Positions 43,843-54,398 are shown, counted from the first letter of the stretch. The stretch is 64,000 bases of DNA from Burkholderiales bacterium GJ-E10 (GCA_000828975.1 AP014683.1:2127700-2191699); one strand, 5' to 3'. Notes: generated by a model from the sequence alone, not told the origin. Translations and numbers: made by a program.

Positions 43843-46800
43843 TCAATCGCGCGCAACCGCCGCGGTGGCTCCGTCGGACCCGACCAGGAGCATCCGGATC
43901 GGCTTGCGTTGCGCCTGCGCCGCGCCCTCCGGTCCCTCGCCCAGGCCGGCATCGGCCAGTGCCTGCGCATAGCGCTGGAGTTGCGCGCGATACCCGGGCA
44001 GCGACGCGGCGTTCAGACTCCACTTGAAATCCAGGATCCAGATCGCGTCGTCGAATTCGACCAGGCGGTCGATGCGCAGCAGCGAGCCGTCGCGCGCCAC
44101 GAGTTCCAGTTCGGCATCCGCGGCGATCACCGGCCCCGTCCCGGCGGGTGTGAAGAACTGCGCCAGATCCGGCGCATTGCGCACCCGTTCGGCCGCCGCG
44201 ATCGCCGCCTGGGCGTCGGACGGCGAAATCGCAAACTCGCGTGCCACGCGCTCCGCCGATACCGTACCGGTCTCCTGCCCGCCCGCGCGCTCCAGGAGCG
44301 CGTGCCAGGCGATGCCGATCCGCTGCGCCTCCGTCTGTTCCGCCGCGTTGCGGCTGCCGACCGGCCCCGGAACCAGCGCCGGAACCGGAACCCGCGCGGG
44401 CCGGAAATCGCGGAAACGCGGACCTGCGGCTGCGGCGCGCGGATCGGCACCGGCGCCGGGGAGGCGATCGACCGGACGCGGGAGTTCCGGTTCCGCACCG
44501 GCCTGCGGCGGTGCGTGCGCGGCGATGCGCTCGTACCAGGTGCCGGAACCCGCGCGCGGGGAATCGACGCCGGAGACGAGCAGCACCTGCTGCGCGCGCG
44601 TCATCGCGACATAGAGGAGGTTCCAATCCTCCTGGCGGCGCTGGGCGCGGTCCTGTTCGATCCAGGGCAGGCGCGACGTTCCCATCCGCGACAGCCTGGC
44701 GATCAGCGAAACGTGGTCGGGTGCCGGACGATCCGGCAGCCATGCGACGAGCACGTCGTTGCGGTCCTCCTGCGCATCGGGCAGATGCGTGTCCGGCAGG
44801 ACGACGATCGGCGCCTCGAGCCCCTTCGCCGCATGCACCGTCATCAGGTGCACGGCGTCCTCGTCGGCGGCGATGCCCTCGTCGGCATTGGAATCGTCGG
44901 CATCGCGCAGATCGCGCAGTTCGCCGAGGAAGCGCGCCAGACTGGGAAAGCGGCCGGCATCCAGGGTCAGCGCGAGTTCGAGCAGCGCGTCGATGTTGGC
45001 CTGGATCTGTGCGCCGGCGGTGACCGGCGCCGCCGCGGCATAGCGCGCGCGCAGGTCCGACTCGTGGATCACACGATCGAGCAGGTCGTGCACGGGCAAC
45101 ACCCCCGCAAGCGGCAGCCAGCGCGACAACAGGTCGCGGGCGCGGCCAAGCGCCGGACTCGCGGCGGTGCGCGTCGAAAGACGGGACCACCAGCAATCCG
45201 GCAGTTCCGCGCCCGACGTCGCTCCGGGCGCATGCGGGGCCGGATGTTCGCCGGTGTCGGCCAATGCCCGCAGATCCTCCTCATCGCAGTCGAACACCGG
45301 GCTGCGCAGTGCGCGCGCGAGTTGCAGGTCATCGTCGGGCGCGGCGAGGAATTCGAGCAAGGCAATGAGGTCCTCGACTTCGAGCTGCTGCAGCAGGCTG
45401 CCGCGGCGCGCGCTCAGAAATGGAATTCCGGCATCGCGGAACGCGCGTTCGAGTTCCCCCGCGTACGTCCGTCGGCGGACCAGCACCAGCACATCGGACC
45501 AGCGTGCGGGGCGCTCCGCCGCCCCCTCCGGCACCGTCGTGCACGCCCGCCATGCCGCAATGGCCGCGGCCAACTGCAGGCCTTCGCGATAGCGCTCGTC
45601 GCGGATTTCCTCGGCGCGTGCCTGGGTGAGCGCGTCGCGCGGGCGCGCCGCGCCGTCGCCCGCTGCCCCCTCCATCGCAGACCCCGCAGCGCCCCCCGCG
45701 CCGCGCCCGGTCTGCGGTGCGATGCGGGGCAGCACGGCGAATCCTCCCGATGTCGAGGCCAGCGTGCGTTGTCCCTGGTAGAGCGGATTGGCGCCGGAAA
45801 ACACCTGATTGAAGAGTGCGACGAGCTCCGGCGCATTGCGCCGCGTCACGTTGGTGCGCAGGGCTGCTGCGCCGAAATCGCGGGCCAGGCACGCGCGTGC
45901 GACGTCGAAGACGCGCGGCTCCGCACCCCGGAAGCGGTAGATCGATTGCTTGGGATCGCCGACGAGAAATACGCTGGGGCGGTCCGCGTCGCCGTCGTAC
46001 GCGGCCAGCCACGACTGCAGGATCTGCCACTGCAAGGGATTGGTGTCCTGGAATTCGTCGACCAGCAGATGGCGGTACCGGGCGTCGAGCCAGGACTGGG
46101 TGTAGGCGGCGCAGTCCGGATCGACGAGCAGTTGGTGCGCGATCCATTCCAGGTCGGTGAAATCGACCGCGCCGGCACGGCGCTTGCGCTCCTGGAATCC
46201 GGCAAGGAGGTGCGCACCGCAGCGCAGGCCGCATTCGTTGATCCGCAAAGCCTCCCATTCCATCTGCGCATCGCGCAGCGCCTCGGCTGCGGCGACGATC
46301 GATTGGTGCCGTGCGCGGTACGCCGCCGGTCCTTCCGGCACCTGTTTGCACTTCTTTTCGATCCGGTCCGGATCGAGCACCGTGCGCGGCGTACCGTTCT
46401 GCGTCAGGATGATGTCCAGGAACGCGGCGAGACATGCCGCGTCCGACGCCTCGCCGCCGCGCACATCCTGCGCCGCCAGCCAGGCCTCCGCGCCGGCGAT
46501 GGCATTGCGCAGATAGACGCCCGGATCCGGGATCGCGCGCCACGTCTCGCACATCGCGATCAGGTCGGCACGCAATTGCGGAGCCTGCAACGCCGCGGCC
46601 GGCGACCGGTCGTCCGCTCCCAGCAGTTCCCGCAGGCGGGCGCGCATGGGTGCGCTCGAACGCGCGATCGCCTCGTCATCGGAATCCGATCCGCGAAAGC
46701 ACCACCAGTCGGCGCGGTGCCGAACGAAGTTGCGCAGCAGGGTTTCCGCCGCGGCATCGCCGGTCCAGCGCACGAGTTCTTCATAGTCCCGCAGCCGGTC

Positions 46801-47337
46801 GGCCGAATCGGGACGCAGCAGCAACGCGCAGAAATCCGCCCACGCCTCGTCCATCCAGGGTTCGATGCGATCGACCAGGGTCTGCTCGTACACGCCCGGC
46901 CCGGTCTCGATCGGCGCGGCACGGAGCAGCCGGCCGAACCAGCCGTGAAAGGTCTCGATCGCGATCGGGTTTTCGGCCACCGTCACCCGCTCATAGAGGC
47001 CGCGCGCCGCCGGGAGGACGCGCGCCGCCTCATCCGGCGACAGGCCGCGCAGCCGCAGCATCGCCAGTGCCTCGTCGTCGGTTCCGCATGCGAGCGTGCC
47101 GAGATCGGCGAGCAGCCGCCCCCGCATCTCCTGTGCCGCGCGACGGGTGAAGGTGATCGCCAGGATCTGCCCCGGCGCCGCGCCGGCGAGCAGCGCGCGC
47201 AGGATGCGGCCGACGAGCAGCCAGGTCTTGCCGCTGCCGGCGCAGGCCTCGACCACGCAACTGCGCGCCGGGTCGAGGGCGCGGGCGATGAACCGTTCGT
47301 GGGGGACGGCCGCGCCGTCGACGGTGTATTCGCTCAT
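43843..47337 (-). CDS. UvrD/AddA-type helicase-nuclease
   Basis: The 1,164-residue protein is an SF1 helicase with Walker A EACAGSGKTWLL (near 29), ITFTRRAAQEM, motif II LLVDEFQDTNPLQW (near 430), VGDPKQSIYRFRGAEP, VHAAKGLEAPIVVLPDTH (near 840) and LLYVAMTRAQQ. The C-terminal part is a PD-(D/E)XK-type nuclease with RIDRLVEFD and ILDFKWS (near 1100). It is the partner of the AddB-like protein encoded next to it (ATGA overlap), and together they would resect DNA double-strand ends, as AddAB or RecBCD do. Its stop codon is immediately next to that of nifJ. Confidence 0.88.
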   Translation of the reverse strand: MSEYTVDGAAVPHERFIARALDPARSCVVEACAGSGKTWLLVGRILRALLAGAAPGQILAITFTRRAAQEMRGRLLADLGTLACGTDDEALAMLRLRGLSPDEAARVLPAARGLYERVTVAENPIAIETFHGWFGRLLRAAPIETGPGVYEQTLVDRIEPWMDEAWADFCALLLRPDSADRLRDYEELVRWTGDAAAETLLRNFVRHRADWWCFRGSDSDDEAIARSSAPMRARLRELLGADDRSPAAALQAPQLRADLIAMCETWRAIPDPGVYLRNAIAGAEAWLAAQDVRGGEASDAACLAAFLDIILTQNGTPRTVLDPDRIEKKCKQVPEGPAAYRARHQSIVAAAEALRDAQMEWEALRINECGLRCGAHLLAGFQERKRRAGAVDFTDLEWIAHQLLVDPDCAAYTQSWLDARYRHLLVDEFQDTNPLQWQILQSWLAAYDGDADRPSVFLVGDPKQSIYRFRGAEPRVFDVARACLARDFGAAALRTNVTRRNAPELVALFNQVFSGANPLYQGQRTLASTSGGFAVLPRIAPQTGRGAGGAAGSAMEGAAGDGAARPRDALTQARAEEIRDERYREGLQLAAAIAAWRACTTVPEGAAERPARWSDVLVLVRRRTYAGELERAFRDAGIPFLSARRGSLLQQLEVEDLIALLEFLAAPDDDLQLARALRSPVFDCDEEDLRALADTGEHPAPHAPGATSGAELPDCWWSRLSTRTAASPALGRARDLLSRWLPLAGVLPVHDLLDRVIHESDLRARYAAAAPVTAGAQIQANIDALLELALTLDAGRFPSLARFLGELRDLRDADDSNADEGIAADEDAVHLMTVHAAKGLEAPIVVLPDTHLPDAQEDRNDVLVAWLPDRPAPDHVSLIARLSRMGTSRLPWIEQDRAQRRQEDWNLLYVAMTRAQQVLLVSGVDSPRAGSGTWYERIAAHAPPQAGAEPELPRPVDRLPGAGADPRAAAAGPRFRDFRPARVPVPALVPGPVGSRNAAEQTEAQRIGIAWHALLERAGGQETGTVSAERVAREFAISPSDAQAAIAAAERVRNAPDLAQFFTPAGTGPVIAADAELELVARDGSLLRIDRLVEFDDAIWILDFKWSLNAASLPGYRAQLQRYAQALADAGLGEGPEGAAQAQRKPIRMLLVGSDGATAAVARD

Positions 47338-50012
47338 CGGGTTGCGCCCGTGGTCGCAGGAGAAGAAAACCCGTGGCGGCACAGGCTCCGCAATTCGCAG
47401 CGCCGGCAGACCGACTCGGCACCGTTCGCCGGCAGGGGCGCACCCGCCGCGATGCGCGCGAGGTCCGTGCGCAGGCGCGCGCGCAGAACCGCGATCTGCT
47501 CGGCATAGGCCGCCGGCTCCACGTCGACCGTACGCACCACGCCGTGCTCCGGCACGGCGGGATCGTCCGGCCGCTCCAGATGCAGGTAGGCGGCCTGCGC
47601 CGGGCCCTGGGCATCGAGCAGCAGGCCATAGAACGCCAGTTGTACGTCCTCGCCCAAATCCTTCTGCGCCTTGCGCGAAGCGCCGGGGCTGCGCGTCTTG
47701 TAGTCGATGACCCGCACCGCGCCGCCGCGCCCGGCGTCGATGCGGTCGATCCGCCCCAGCAACTCGACCGACCCCGAATCCGCGTCGCCCTCGCCGAACG
47801 CGAAGGTCCGCCGCAGCGACGATTCCCCGTGCCGCCAGCGCCAGCCGTCGGATTCGTCCTTGTGCAACCAGGCGACGTACCCCGGAATCCAGGACCGGAT
47901 GCGCTCCCGGTAGGCGATCAGCGCGGGCATCTCCGCCAGTCGGGGCGCGAACCGCGCATCGACCACGGCATGGAGCGCCGCACGATCGGCAGCCGGGGTC
48001 AGGACAGAACCCCGGACGGCTTCCGTGCGCGCTGCGCGTGCGCGATGAAACTCGTACAGCACCTCGTGCATGAGGGATCCGAGATCGCGCTTGTCCGGCG
48101 TCGCCCGCACGCGTTCGCGCTCCGCCAGACCGATCGCGCGCAGGGCGAAGAACCGGTAGGGACAGTCGACGAGATCCTGCGCCGCGCCGGCGGAGATCCG
48201 CCGCGGCAAAGCCGCGCGCGGCGCGCGCGGCAGCGACGGCCGGGCCGCGACGGGGCTCCATTCGAGCGCAAAGGCGCCGATGCGCGGCGCGGCGTCCGGC
48301 AAGCACCGCAGCAGCCGGTCCAGGCGGTCGATCAAGGGCGATAGCGCCGCCGGTTCATCGCCGCGGCGGAACCGCCAGGTCGCCGCGACGGCGGGAGTGG
48401 TCGCCAGCAGGCAGGCCAGATCGAGGGTCTGTTCCCGCCGCGTCGCCTCCATGCCCGGCAGGCCCAGATCGCGCCGGACAGCGGGCGCCATCAGGATGCC
48501 GGGGGGCGAAGTCCCCGGCAGATGGTCGGCATCGGCTCCGATCAACAGCGCCGCGTCGAAGCATCGCAGACGCGTCCCCGCCAGCGAGGTCATCAGCACC
48601 GGGCTCTTCGTGTCCACCTCCGCCGCGATCTCTTCGAAATACGCTGCCAGGAACGCGCGGAATTCCGCCGGACGCAGCCGCAGATCGAAATCGCGCCATT
48701 CCTCCTGCAGCCGCTCCAGCGCGTCGAGCACCGCCACGCCCACCGGATCGGCGGCCAGGGCCGCCGTCACGCCCATGTCGTCCAGTGCAGCCCGCAGGCT
48801 GCGCAGATGTTCCTTGCCGAAGGCGTCCCGGCCGCTCCGCGCGCGTGCGATCCAGAACTCGAACCGATCGTGCGCGTCCGCCGCAAACGGCGACTGCAGC
48901 CAATCCAGCCGATCCTGCGGCACCGCCTCCGGCGCCGCCAGATCGAGCCAGTGGATCACGACCGCGCAGGCACTCGTCGTCGAGAGCTTCCATCCCGACT
49001 CGTCGCGCACCGGCACCTGCGCGCGTTCGAGCAGCGCACGCACGCGGCGTGCCGTCAACCGATCGAGCGCCACCAGCGCGATGCGCCCCGCCCCCTGCTG
49101 CAACCGGTCCAGGGTCCAGCGGGCAGCAGCCGTGGCTTCTTCTTCCAGGGTCGAAGTCTTGTAGACGAAAAATCCGGGCGCCGCCGAGGATGTTCCGGGA
49201 GATACGCGAGACAACGCGGCGGCACGCTCCGCGAGCGGCGCGAATTCGGCGGCCGCGCCGGCATCCTCGTCGAGCACCTCGGGCCATGCCGCGCCGACCC
49301 AGCCGTGGCGCCGCACCAGCGCGAGCCGATCCGCAGCAACCAGGATCGCCGGCTGTCCGGACCGCGTCACCATGGCCTCGCACACCGCACGCTGCCACGG
49401 CGCCGCGCCCTGCGGCACCAGCCATACGAACGGACCGCGGACGTCGCCCGCCCGGGCTTCCAGCCGTTCCCGCAGCCGCGCGGCGCCGCGTGCCGGGCCG
49501 CTCCCCGGCGTCAGTCCGGCGCGCCACAGCGCCAGGACGAACTGCGCCTGCGTGGCGCCGAGCCGCGCCGCGCGCCGCGAGAAATGCCGCTGCACCGCCG
49601 CGGTCCAGCGGCCCTCGAACGCATCGACGGCCCCGCTCGCCGCCAAGGTGAGTTCGTCGCTCAGGGCCGCGACGTCACGCGCCAATGCCCACAGCACGCC
49701 CGGCTGAGCACCGAAGGTATCGCGCACCCAGCTGCTGCCGCGCAGGGCATCGAACAGCTCCGCCCGCTGCCGCCACCGCGCAAGGCGCTCGATCCCGGCA
49801 AAATCCTCGAGCGTCGTCGTCCGCGGGCCGACGAACGCAGCTCCCGGCCACGCATCGACCAAGGCCGCGCGCAGCGCCGCCGCATGCGCCATGCGCGGGA
49901 CGATCACCGTGACGCGGCGCAGGTCACGCCGGTCGGGCTCGGCGAAGCGGCGCAGCAGGTCCGCCACCCCAGGCCACCAGCGCTCATCCGGCGGAACCAG
50001 CAGTTCCTGCAT
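47334..50012 (-). CDS. AddB-like nuclease subunit
   Basis: The 892-residue protein begins MQELLVPPDERWWPGVADLL and has a degenerate helicase-like N-terminal half and a C-terminal PD-(D/E)XK nuclease (GRIDRIDAG and VIDYKTRSPG near 770). A Cys in VDCPYRFFA (near 616) and CRRCELRSLC (near 870) form the four-cysteine Fe-S staple of AddB-type nucleases. It is coupled to the AddA-like gene. It is divergent from trxA, with a palindrome in between. This pair next to trxA-rho is known in several betaproteobacteria. Confidence 0.85.
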   Translation of the reverse strand: MQELLVPPDERWWPGVADLLRRFAEPDRRDLRRVTVIVPRMAHAAALRAALVDAWPGAAFVGPRTTTLEDFAGIERLARWRQRAELFDALRGSSWVRDTFGAQPGVLWALARDVAALSDELTLAASGAVDAFEGRWTAAVQRHFSRRAARLGATQAQFVLALWRAGLTPGSGPARGAARLRERLEARAGDVRGPFVWLVPQGAAPWQRAVCEAMVTRSGQPAILVAADRLALVRRHGWVGAAWPEVLDEDAGAAAEFAPLAERAAALSRVSPGTSSAAPGFFVYKTSTLEEEATAAARWTLDRLQQGAGRIALVALDRLTARRVRALLERAQVPVRDESGWKLSTTSACAVVIHWLDLAAPEAVPQDRLDWLQSPFAADAHDRFEFWIARARSGRDAFGKEHLRSLRAALDDMGVTAALAADPVGVAVLDALERLQEEWRDFDLRLRPAEFRAFLAAYFEEIAAEVDTKSPVLMTSLAGTRLRCFDAALLIGADADHLPGTSPPGILMAPAVRRDLGLPGMEATRREQTLDLACLLATTPAVAATWRFRRGDEPAALSPLIDRLDRLLRCLPDAAPRIGAFALEWSPVAARPSLPRAPRAALPRRISAGAAQDLVDCPYRFFALRAIGLAERERVRATPDKRDLGSLMHEVLYEFHRARAARTEAVRGSVLTPAADRAALHAVVDARFAPRLAEMPALIAYRERIRSWIPGYVAWLHKDESDGWRWRHGESSLRRTFAFGEGDADSGSVELLGRIDRIDAGRGGAVRVIDYKTRSPGASRKAQKDLGEDVQLAFYGLLLDAQGPAQAAYLHLERPDDPAVPEHGVVRTVDVEPAAYAEQIAVLRARLRTDLARIAAGAPLPANGAESVCRRCELRSLCRHGFSSPATTGATR

Positions 50013-50141
50013 GATCGATCCCTTGCAAAACGATGCCTGACATCCGCCCGACTCTCCCGCCCCCCATCAAGGAAACCGAAAGGGGGAAACCGAAAGACCG
50101 GATCGACGTCGACTGCCCGTATGGCGTAGCCGCCCCCGCCG

Positions 50142-50172
50142 GAACCTTCTCGGGAAGGTTCGTCGGTATACT
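50142..50172 (+). promoter_or_regulatory. Inverted repeat and -10 box before trxA
   Basis: GAACCTTCTCGGGAAGGTTC is a perfect 8-base inverted repeat with a 4-base centre (50142-50161). TATACT (50167-50172) looks like a -10 box. The repeat covers the -35/spacer area, so a bound protein would affect trxA and perhaps the divergent addB-like gene. Confidence 0.45.
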
Positions 50173-50205
50173 TTTTTCCTTCCTATCGATTCTAGGGAAT
50201 CTCCA

Positions 50206-50529
50206 ATGAGCGACGTAAAAGCTATCACCGATGCAAGCTTCGAACAGGACGTGCTCAAGTCTCCGGTGCCCGTCCTCGTGGACTTCTGGGCGGAATGGTG
50301 CGGCCCGTGCCGAATGATCGCCCCGATCGTGGCCGAAGTGGCCAAGGAGTACGAAGGGCGGCTGGCGGTTGCGAAGATCAACGTCGATGAAAACCAGGCC
50401 GTGCCGGCCAAATACGGCATCCGCGGCATTCCGACGCTGATGATCTTCAAGAACGGCGCGGTTGCCGGAACGCGGGTCGGCTCGCTGTCGAAACCGCTGC
50501 TCACGACGTTCATCGACGGCAATATCTGA
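50206..50529 (+). CDS. trxA: Thioredoxin 1
   Basis: The 107-residue protein has the active site [11 protein letters not shown] (Cys33 and Cys36 region), the cis-Pro in [10 protein letters not shown] and the usual fold length. It reduces protein disulfides in the cytoplasm. AGGGAA precedes the start at 50206 by 9 bases. It is followed by rho, a standard neighbourhood in this group. Confidence 0.97.
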   Translation: MSDVKAITDASFEQDVLKSPVPVLVDFWAEWCGPCRMIAPIVAEVAKEYEGRLAVAKINVDENQAVPAKYGIRGIPTLMIFKNGAVAGTRVGSLSKPLLTTFIDGNI

Positions 50530-50536
50530 TATTCTT

Positions 50537-50567
50537 CCGGTGGGTTGCGGGTTTTCCGCCCCACCGG
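50537..50567 (+). terminator. Hairpin after trxA
   Basis: CCGGTGGG pairs with CCCACCGG across a 15-base loop, starting 8 bases after the trxA stop. There is no U-run after it, so it may be a pause or stabilising structure more than a true terminator. It is in the leader of rho. Confidence 0.4.
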
Positions 50568-50729
50568 CGTCTGCGCTAGTCCCGTTCACGCATTGCGCGC
50601 TTCCCGCGCGGACACCTCGGCACACGGAGGCCTCCGGCTTCGCGGTTTGTCCGACCGGATCTTCCGCGCGCCCCGATTCTTTCCATTTCATCCCCCGTTT
50701 CCGTACTCACGTTCGAACCGGCATCGCCC

Positions 50730-51992
50730 ATGCAACTTTCCGAACTCAAAGCCCTGCACGTCTCGCAACTGATCGAGATGGCGGCCACCCTGGAAATCGA
50801 CAACGCCAACCGCATGCGCAAGCAGGAGTTGATGTTTGCGATCCTCAAGCGCAAGGCCAAAGCCGGCGAACAGATCTTCGGCGACGGCACGCTCGAGGTG
50901 CTGCCGGACGGCTTCGGCTTCCTGCGGTCGCCCGAGACGTCGTATCTCGCCAACACCGACGACATCTACATCTCGCCGTCGCAGATCCGGCGCTTCAACC
51001 TGCACACCGGCGATTCCATTGAAGGCGAGGTGCGGACCCCCAAGGACGGGGAGCGCTATTTCGCCCTGGTGAAGGTGGACCGGGTCAACGGCCAGCCGCC
51101 CGAGTCGACCAAACACCGCATCCTGTTTGAAAACCTGACGCCGCTCTTCCCGAACAAGCCGCTCACCCTCGAGCGCGACATGCGCGGCGACGAGAACATC
51201 ACCGGCCGGCTGGTCGACATCATCGCCCCGATCGGCAAGGGTCAACGCGGCCTGCTCGTCGCCAGCCCCAAGTCCGGCAAGACGGTGATGCTGCAGCACC
51301 TCGCGCACGCAATCACGACCAACCACCCGGACGTGGTGATGATCGTGCTGCTGATCGACGAGCGCCCGGAGGAAGTCACGGAAATGCAGCGCTCCGTGCG
51401 CGGCGAAGTCGTTTCCTCGACCTTCGACGAACCGGCGGCCCGGCACGTGCAGGTGGCCGAGATGGTGATCGAGAAGGCCAAGCGCTTGGTCGAATCGAAG
51501 AAGGACGTGGTGATCCTGCTCGACTCCATCACCCGTCTCGCGCGCGCCTACAACACCGTCGTGCCGGCGTCGGGCAAGGTCCTCACCGGCGGCGTCGACG
51601 CCAACGCCCTGCAGCGGCCCAAGCGTTTCTTCGGTGCGGCGCGCAACATCGAAGAAGGCGGATCGCTCACCATCATCGCCACCGCGCTGATCGACACCGG
51701 ATCGCGAATGGACGACGTGATCTACGAAGAGTTCAAGGGCACCGGCAACATGGAAATCCACCTCGAGCGCCGGCTCGCCGAGAAGCGGGTCTACCCGTCG
51801 ATCAACGTCAACCGCTCCGGCACCCGGCGCGAGGAACTGCTGCTCAAGCCGGAGGTGCTCCAGAAGGTCTGGATCCTGCGCAAGCTCCTCTACGGCATGG
51901 ACGAGATCGAGGCGATGGAATTCCTGCTCGACAAGATGAAGCAGACGAAGACCAATGCCGAGTTCTTCGACATGATGCGCAGGGGAGGCTGA
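50730..51992 (+). CDS. rho: Transcription termination factor Rho
   Basis: The 420-residue hexameric RNA helicase has an N-terminal RNA-binding part ([13 protein letters not shown], then the cold-shock-like [14 protein letters not shown]), Walker [14 protein letters not shown] near 175, Walker [11 protein letters not shown] near 262, and the Q/R-loop region. Normal length. A 200-base leader separates it from trxA. Confidence 0.98.
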   Translation: MQLSELKALHVSQLIEMAATLEIDNANRMRKQELMFAILKRKAKAGEQIFGDGTLEVLPDGFGFLRSPETSYLANTDDIYISPSQIRRFNLHTGDSIEGEVRTPKDGERYFALVKVDRVNGQPPESTKHRILFENLTPLFPNKPLTLERDMRGDENITGRLVDIIAPIGKGQRGLLVASPKSGKTVMLQHLAHAITTNHPDVVMIVLLIDERPEEVTEMQRSVRGEVVSSTFDEPAARHVQVAEMVIEKAKRLVESKKDVVILLDSITRLARAYNTVVPASGKVLTGGVDANALQRPKRFFGAARNIEEGGSLTIIATALIDTGSRMDDVIYEEFKGTGNMEIHLERRLAEKRVYPSINVNRSGTRREELLLKPEVLQKVWILRKLLYGMDEIEAMEFLLDKMKQTKTNAEFFDMMRRGG

Positions 51993-52001
51993 TCTGCCGC
52001 A

Positions 52002-52033
52002 GCGTCGCTCGACGGATGTCCGTCGGGCGACGC
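52002..52033 (+). terminator. Strong hairpin after rho
   Basis: GCGTCGCTCGACGGA pairs with TCCGTCGGGCGACGC along 15 positions (one G-T) around a TG turn, 10 bases after the rho stop. It lacks a T-run; it may terminate with Rho or protect the message end. Confidence 0.5.
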
Positions 52034-52096
52034 CCGTGCGTTGGCGCACCGATTCGGTGTTAGAATCGCCGGTTCCATTGGATCCATGAGCCCATC

Positions 52097-52399
52097 ATGA
52101 AAGAAGGCATCCACCCCGAATACCGCGAAGTCGTGTTCCAGGACATGACCTGCGACTTCCGTTTCATCACCCGCTCGACCGCGCCGACCCGGGAAAAAAT
52201 CACCCTGGACGGCAAGGAATACCCGCTGGTGAAGCTCGACACCTCCTCGGCCTCGCATCCGTTCTACACCGGTGCCCAGACGCGGGTCGTCGAGGCCGGC
52301 CGGGTCGAGAAGTTCCGCCAGAAGTTCGCCGCCAAGTCCAAGGAAATCAATGCGGCGGCGGCGGAAGCGAGCGCAGCCAAAGCCAAGAAGCAGCGCTGA
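52097..52399 (+). CDS. rpmE2: Ribosomal protein L31, type B
   Basis: The 100-residue protein has [20 protein letters not shown] at the start and SHPFYTGAQ in the middle. It has only one Cys, so it lacks the zinc-binding set of type A L31. It ends in a Lys/Ala-rich extension. Zinc-free L31 is often expressed under zinc shortage when a type A copy exists elsewhere; the other copy, if any, is outside the window. Confidence 0.96.
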   Translation: MKEGIHPEYREVVFQDMTCDFRFITRSTAPTREKITLDGKEYPLVKLDTSSASHPFYTGAQTRVVEAGRVEKFRQKFAAKSKEINAAAAEASAAKAKKQR

Positions 52400-52457
52400 C
52401 CCGCGCCGGATGTGACCGACCGCGCGGGCTCCTGCGCCCGCGCCAGGGTGTTCTCCA

Positions 52458-54326
52458 TTGATCGACATTCCGCGCCGATCTCCCGCGCGGATCACCGCGC
52501 AAGCCGCGGCCGCGATGCCGCGCTGGGCATTGGTTTCCCTGCTCGCGGCGTTCATCGTTCCCGGCCTGTTCGGACATGAACTCTGGCCCCAGGACGCCAC
52601 GGGCTTCGCGCGCATGTGGAGCATGGCGCACGGTGCCGCCGAACACTGGCTGTTTCCGGACATCGCCGGCGTTCCTGCCGTCCGCGACGGACCGCTTCCC
52701 TATTGGTTCGGCGCCGCGCTGATCCGCTGGTTCGGCGGGCGTTTCGGGGAAACCAACGCGGCGGCGGCGGCCAATCTCTTCTGGTATCCCCTTGCGATCG
52801 TCGCCCTGTGGCAGGCCGTCGCCCGCCTGGCACGACGCGACGAGGCCCTGCCGGTCGCCGGTGCGTTCGGCGGCGACGCCAGCCGGCGGGACTATTCCCG
52901 TCTGGTAGCGGACATCGCCCTGCTGCTCGCGATCGGAACGATCGGCGTCATCCTGCGGCTTCACCAGACCCACGCCGACGCCGCAGCCATGGCAGCCGTC
53001 TCGGTCGCCCTGCTGGCGCTGAGCGCCATCGAATGGCATCGCGGCCTTGCCGCCGCGCTGGCCGGCGCGACGGTCGGAGCCGCGGCGCTCATCCAGGGAC
53101 CGATCCTGGCCAGCGGGCTGCTGCTGGGCTGCGTCCTGGTATTCCTAGGCGGCGAGTCCGCCCCGACCCGTGAAGAAGCGACCCGACCGGGCACGACCGA
53201 TGTCCTGGGTGCCGCGGAAGCCGGGGAACCCGGCGCGAGGACGTATCCTCCGGCTTCCGCGCGAATCGGCCTCGCACTCATCGTGCTCGCGGTGGGCGCA
53301 GGCATCGCCGCCGCATGGCCGATGCTCGGATTCCATTTCTTCCCTCGCCAAGCCGCCTTCTTTTTCGCGGCGTGGGAACACGCAAACTTCGCCCCGGATG
53401 CCCTGCCGCTCGCCTCGCCGCGCTCCGCCGCCCACGCCGGGGCCTGGCTGCTGCGCACGGGGGTCTGGTTCCTGTGGCCGCTGTGGCCCCTGGCCGCCTG
53501 GGCCGTCTATGCCTGGCGCTGGAGCCTGCGTGCGCCGCACCTCGAACGACCGCTCCTGCTGCTCGTGTCGATTGCGGCGGCGATGATGGTGTCCTCGCCG
53601 CTCGACGAACGCGCCCTGGTCGATCTGATCCCGCCGCTGGTCGTCCTCGCCGCATTCGGCGCGACGACGCTGCGGCGTGCCCTCGACAACGCGATCGACT
53701 GGCTGGCGATCGCCTTCTTCTCCTTTGCCCTGCTCTTTCTCTGGGCGTATTACGCAGCGATGGAGCTGGGCGTTCCGCACGCGATGGCAAGTTCGGTGGC
53801 GCGGCTTGCCCCCGGTTTCCGCGCCGAGGCGAAGTTGTCGGCCCTGGCACCGGCGGCGCTCGTGGCGCTCCTCTGGATCTACCTGATCTTCTGGCGTGTG
53901 GTGCGCCGGCCGCACGTCCTGTGGCGCGGCCCCATGCTGGCCGCGGCAGGAGTCGTCGCCGCCTGGACGACGGCCAATCTGCTGTACCTTCCCGCGGTCG
54001 ACTACATCTTCGGATACCGCGGGTTTTCGGTCGGACTCACCACCGAGTTGCGCACCCACGGATGGACCGGGCGCGGCTGCGTCGACGCGGTTCATGTCCC
54101 ATTGGCCGAACGCGCCATCGTTGCCTATTACGGCGGAATCGCCTTCCGCCGCGACGGCGAATCGCCGGCGGATTGCCGTTTCGCGTTGCAATACGTCCCG
54201 CATGGAAGCGGGGCGGTCGATCTCCCTCCGTTCGTGAGCCTTGGCGCCGCGTGGCATCCCGTCTGGGAAGGACGGCGGCGGCCGCGGCCCCAGGAGATCT
54301 GGCGCATCTGGGAGCGCGCGCCCTAG
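52458..54326 (+). CDS. ArnT-like membrane glycosyltransferase family protein
   Basis: The protein has about 622 residues and 10-12 hydrophobic helices, with an early loop HELWPQDATGFARMW and RDGPLPYWFGAALIRW that resemble the catalytic Asp region of lipid-linked sugar transferases (ArnT/GT83). The C-terminal 120 residues are soluble. It would transfer a sugar from a polyprenyl carrier at the periplasmic face; the acceptor is unknown. TTG 52458 gives the longest frame; ATG 52515 would shorten it by 19 residues and leave the first helix intact. The gene lies between rpmE2 and fumarase. Confidence 0.8.
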   Translation: MIDIPRRSPARITAQAAAAMPRWALVSLLAAFIVPGLFGHELWPQDATGFARMWSMAHGAAEHWLFPDIAGVPAVRDGPLPYWFGAALIRWFGGRFGETNAAAAANLFWYPLAIVALWQAVARLARRDEALPVAGAFGGDASRRDYSRLVADIALLLAIGTIGVILRLHQTHADAAAMAAVSVALLALSAIEWHRGLAAALAGATVGAAALIQGPILASGLLLGCVLVFLGGESAPTREEATRPGTTDVLGAAEAGEPGARTYPPASARIGLALIVLAVGAGIAAAWPMLGFHFFPRQAAFFFAAWEHANFAPDALPLASPRSAAHAGAWLLRTGVWFLWPLWPLAAWAVYAWRWSLRAPHLERPLLLLVSIAAAMMVSSPLDERALVDLIPPLVVLAAFGATTLRRALDNAIDWLAIAFFSFALLFLWAYYAAMELGVPHAMASSVARLAPGFRAEAKLSALAPAALVALLWIYLIFWRVVRRPHVLWRGPMLAAAGVVAAWTTANLLYLPAVDYIFGYRGFSVGLTTELRTHGWTGRGCVDAVHVPLAERAIVAYYGGIAFRRDGESPADCRFALQYVPHGSGAVDLPPFVSLGAAWHPVWEGRRRPRPQEIWRIWERAP

Positions 54327-54398
54327 CGGCAAGTCGTGGGAAACTATCGGCGCGACCAGAATCCTTCCACCCCGTTTCCGAAAGCCGGCCGACACGAC

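Noticed and set aside
43909-47508. A 1,199-codon plus-strand frame
   Set aside because: It is opposite the AddA-like helicase with all its motifs.
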